This document shows positions 12,903 through 14,254 of a DNA stretch of 14,254 nt, one piece after another. A model generated the notes under the pieces. That model was not told the origin of the DNA. It was given only the letters and a program-made list of their open reading frames with translations, and did no database searches. The translations under genes were made by a program, and so were the position numbers. Position 1 is the stretch's first letter. Each line of letters begins with the position of its first letter. The DNA comes from an uncultured Lachnospiraceae bacterium (GTDB taxonomy: Bacteria > Bacillota > Clostridia > Lachnospirales > Lachnospiraceae): assembly GCA_910579395.1 (NCBI GenBank), contig CAJTUC010000059.1:1-14254 (forward strand), in the 5' to 3' direction.

Positions 12903-14150
12903 ATGACAGGAAGGATATTATTGGGAAAATATGAGCTGCGAAGAGAGATAGGTGCGGGCGGAAGCAGCGTTGTTTATCTGGCCTGGGACAGGCATATGGA
13001 ACGGTATGCCGCAGTAAAGGCAGAAAAACAGCCGGCGGAACCGGCGCGGCCGGATATTTTGAAAAAGGAAATGGAGATACTGAAAGCATTGAAGCATCCG
13101 ATGCTGCCTGTTGTTTATGATTATTTTCAGGAAATAGAGCGATATCTGGTCATGGAGTATATCCATGGAGAAAGTTTACATAACTTAATTGAAAGAGAAG
13201 GCAGCATATCGGAAAAGCAGGTCTATAAATGGGCCATACAGTTATCGGACCTGCTTTCGTATCTGCATATGCAGAAAACGCCGGTCATCTACTGCGATTT
13301 AAAACCGGAAAATGTGATCGTCTGCCCGGATGGGAATCTGCGCGTAATAGATTTTGGTGCGGCTCTGCGGATTTGTTATGATGGAAAAGCACAGGAGCGA
13401 TTGGCTGGAACGATAGGTTATGCGTCGCCGGAGCAGCTGACTGGAACGATAGGTTATGCGCCGCCGGAGCAGTTGACTGGTATGACAGGAAATCAAGGCG
13501 GATATGAAGCCAGGGCGGATGAGCGGAGTGATATTTATACACTCGGTACAACGATGTACCATATGCTGACAGGGCATAGTCCGGCAAGACCGCCGTATGG
13601 CTTGCGTCCGATCAGATGTATGAAGCCGGAACTGACACGGGATATGGAAAGGATTGTAGAAAAATGCACGGAAGCAGAGCCGTCGAAGCGGTATCAGACC
13701 GCGATGGAAGTGAAAAAAGATTTAGCGGAACAGAGGTTTTCCGGCAGGCGGCATTTTTTCAGGGAATTCAGGAGAAGAAAGCGGTACGTTCTCCGACGGA
13801 TGGAAAAGCAGGTCTGGCTGACAGAGAAAGCGACGACAGGTCTTTTGGCGGCAGGGCTTCTGCTTTGTGGATTGTTTGCCGGTCTTTTCTCCATACAGGT
13901 AAAAGGGCAGGAGGTACCGCTGCCTGTCATTGTATATAATAAACAGGGGCAAAAAGTGGTCATCCGCTACGACAGCGTTTATTCATTGGATGGCAATCTG
14001 GTATTCGAACTGGAACGGGAGCTTTTCAAAGAAGCTGGGGTACAGGAACTTTCCATCGGGCTGACGGACTGCGAGAGCGGTGAGCGGCGGGAAAGGATTT
14101 TTTACATAAAGGGGAGCGAGGGAGAAAGCGAGGTAGAAAAGGGAAAATAG
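12903..14150 (+). CDS. Transmembrane Ser/Thr protein kinase without PASTA repeats
   Basis: A 415-residue Hanks-type kinase. Residues 8-275 are the kinase domain: glycine loop IGAGGSSVVYLAWD, AAVKAEK (K39), helix-C Glu in KKEMEIL (E56), catalytic loop VIYCDLKPENV (D132, K134 and N137; HRD appears as YCD, so a non-RD kinase), and DFG (150-152). The activation segment is duplicated: GTIGYASPEQ is followed by GTIGYAPPEQ. After a basic juxtamembrane stretch (281-300) comes one membrane segment (about 312-331) and an 84-residue extracytoplasmic tail (EVPLPVIVYNKQGQKVV to VEKGK) with no PASTA repeat. The ATG at 12903 has AAAGGGG (12889-12895) before it; a TTG at 12843 is possible. Pairs with the PP2C gene 66 bases upstream. 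Function as a regulator of envelope or metabolism is inferred. Confidence 0.93.
   Translation: MTGRILLGKYELRREIGAGGSSVVYLAWDRHMERYAAVKAEKQPAEPARPDILKKEMEILKALKHPMLPVVYDYFQEIERYLVMEYIHGESLHNLIEREGSISEKQVYKWAIQLSDLLSYLHMQKTPVIYCDLKPENVIVCPDGNLRVIDFGAALRICYDGKAQERLAGTIGYASPEQLTGTIGYAPPEQLTGMTGNQGGYEARADERSDIYTLGTTMYHMLTGHSPARPPYGLRPIRCMKPELTRDMERIVEKCTEAEPSKRYQTAMEVKKDLAEQRFSGRRHFFREFRRRKRYVLRRMEKQVWLTEKATTGLLAAGLLLCGLFAGLFSIQVKGQEVPLPVIVYNKQGQKVVIRYDSVYSLDGNLVFELERELFKEAGVQELSIGLTDCESGERRERIFYIKGSEGESEVEKGK
13405..13476 (+). repeat. 36-bp in-frame tandem duplication in the kinase gene
   Basis: Units 13405-13440 and 13441-13476 are identical at 34 of 36 bases; both differences are T/C changes (at unit positions 21 and 33). 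Each encodes twelve residues around T-I-G-Y-A-x-P-E-Q-L-T-G. A third, degraded start (CTGGTATGACAGG) follows at 13477. The duplicated part covers the end of the activation loop, the P+1 loop and the APE-equivalent PEQ motif. Confidence 0.92.
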
Positions 14151-14207
14151 CTTTTCTAATTTTCCTGTATGATGTAAAATCCCGTCTTTGACAGTTTGTT
14201 AAGTATA

Positions 14208-14250
14208 AAAACCGCTGTAGACCAGTATTTATGGGGGTTACAGCGGTTTT
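14208..14250 (+). terminator. Intrinsic terminator after the kinase gene
   Basis: AAAACCGCTGTA (14208-14219) pairs perfectly with TACAGCGGTTTT (14239-14250) around a 19-base loop. A 12-bp stem ending in TTTTGTCT fits a bidirectional rho-independent terminator closing the phosphatase-kinase transcript. Stem size, loop size and the TACA-xGG-TTTT right arm resemble the hairpin at 157-199. Confidence 0.7.
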
Positions 14251-14254
14251 GTCT

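Overview
The window looks like chromosomal DNA from an anaerobic, low-to-mid GC Gram-positive, most likely a clostridial gut-type bacterium (Lachnospiraceae-like). This is inferred from strong AGGAGG-type ribosome sites, a rubrerythrin, the gene order pyrH-frr-uppS-cdsA-dxr-rseP, the DXP isoprenoid route and a PP2C phosphatase/Ser-Thr kinase pair. No taxonomic search could be run. All convincing genes lie on the + strand.

Layout: (1) 1-731 is a decayed accessory stretch with a terminator-like hairpin and a frameshifted nucleotidyltransferase-fold pseudogene. (2) 732-3851 holds a charged DUF6033-like protein, a membrane protein fused to a spermidine-synthase-like domain, and a rubrerythrin closed by a strong terminator. 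(3) 3934-6176 starts with an extended -10 promoter and carries a membrane-anchored NodB polysaccharide deacetylase followed 12 bases later by a long bactofilin, a likely cell-shape/cell-wall pair. (4) 6211-11737 is a housekeeping operon: UMP kinase, ribosome recycling factor, undecaprenyl-PP synthase, CDP-diglyceride synthase, DXP reductoisomerase and a site-2 metalloprotease, linking translation, isoprenoid/lipid-carrier and phospholipid synthesis. (5) 11738-14254 has a strong promoter, a 212-base leader containing a coiled-coil-coding remnant, a PP2C phosphatase, a transmembrane Ser/Thr kinase and a terminator.

The most unusual signal is in the gaps of the housekeeping operon. The frr-uppS and cdsA-dxr spacers carry two copies of one multi-stem element: an outer 8-bp helix enclosing a long hairpin A and a hairpin B with the same GATTTGC/GCAAATC stem, then a hairpin C ending in GGGC(G)ATTCTT. 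Outer helix and hairpin A differ almost completely in sequence between the copies yet remain paired, and the junction lengths are nearly the same, which is what covariation of a conserved structure looks like. A third, partial copy (33/39 identical to the second) sits 3 bases after rseP, where ispG and polC would commonly follow in clostridia. A second striking feature is a 36-bp in-frame tandem duplication (34/36 identical) in the kinase activation segment, giving two GYAxPEQ motifs in a row.
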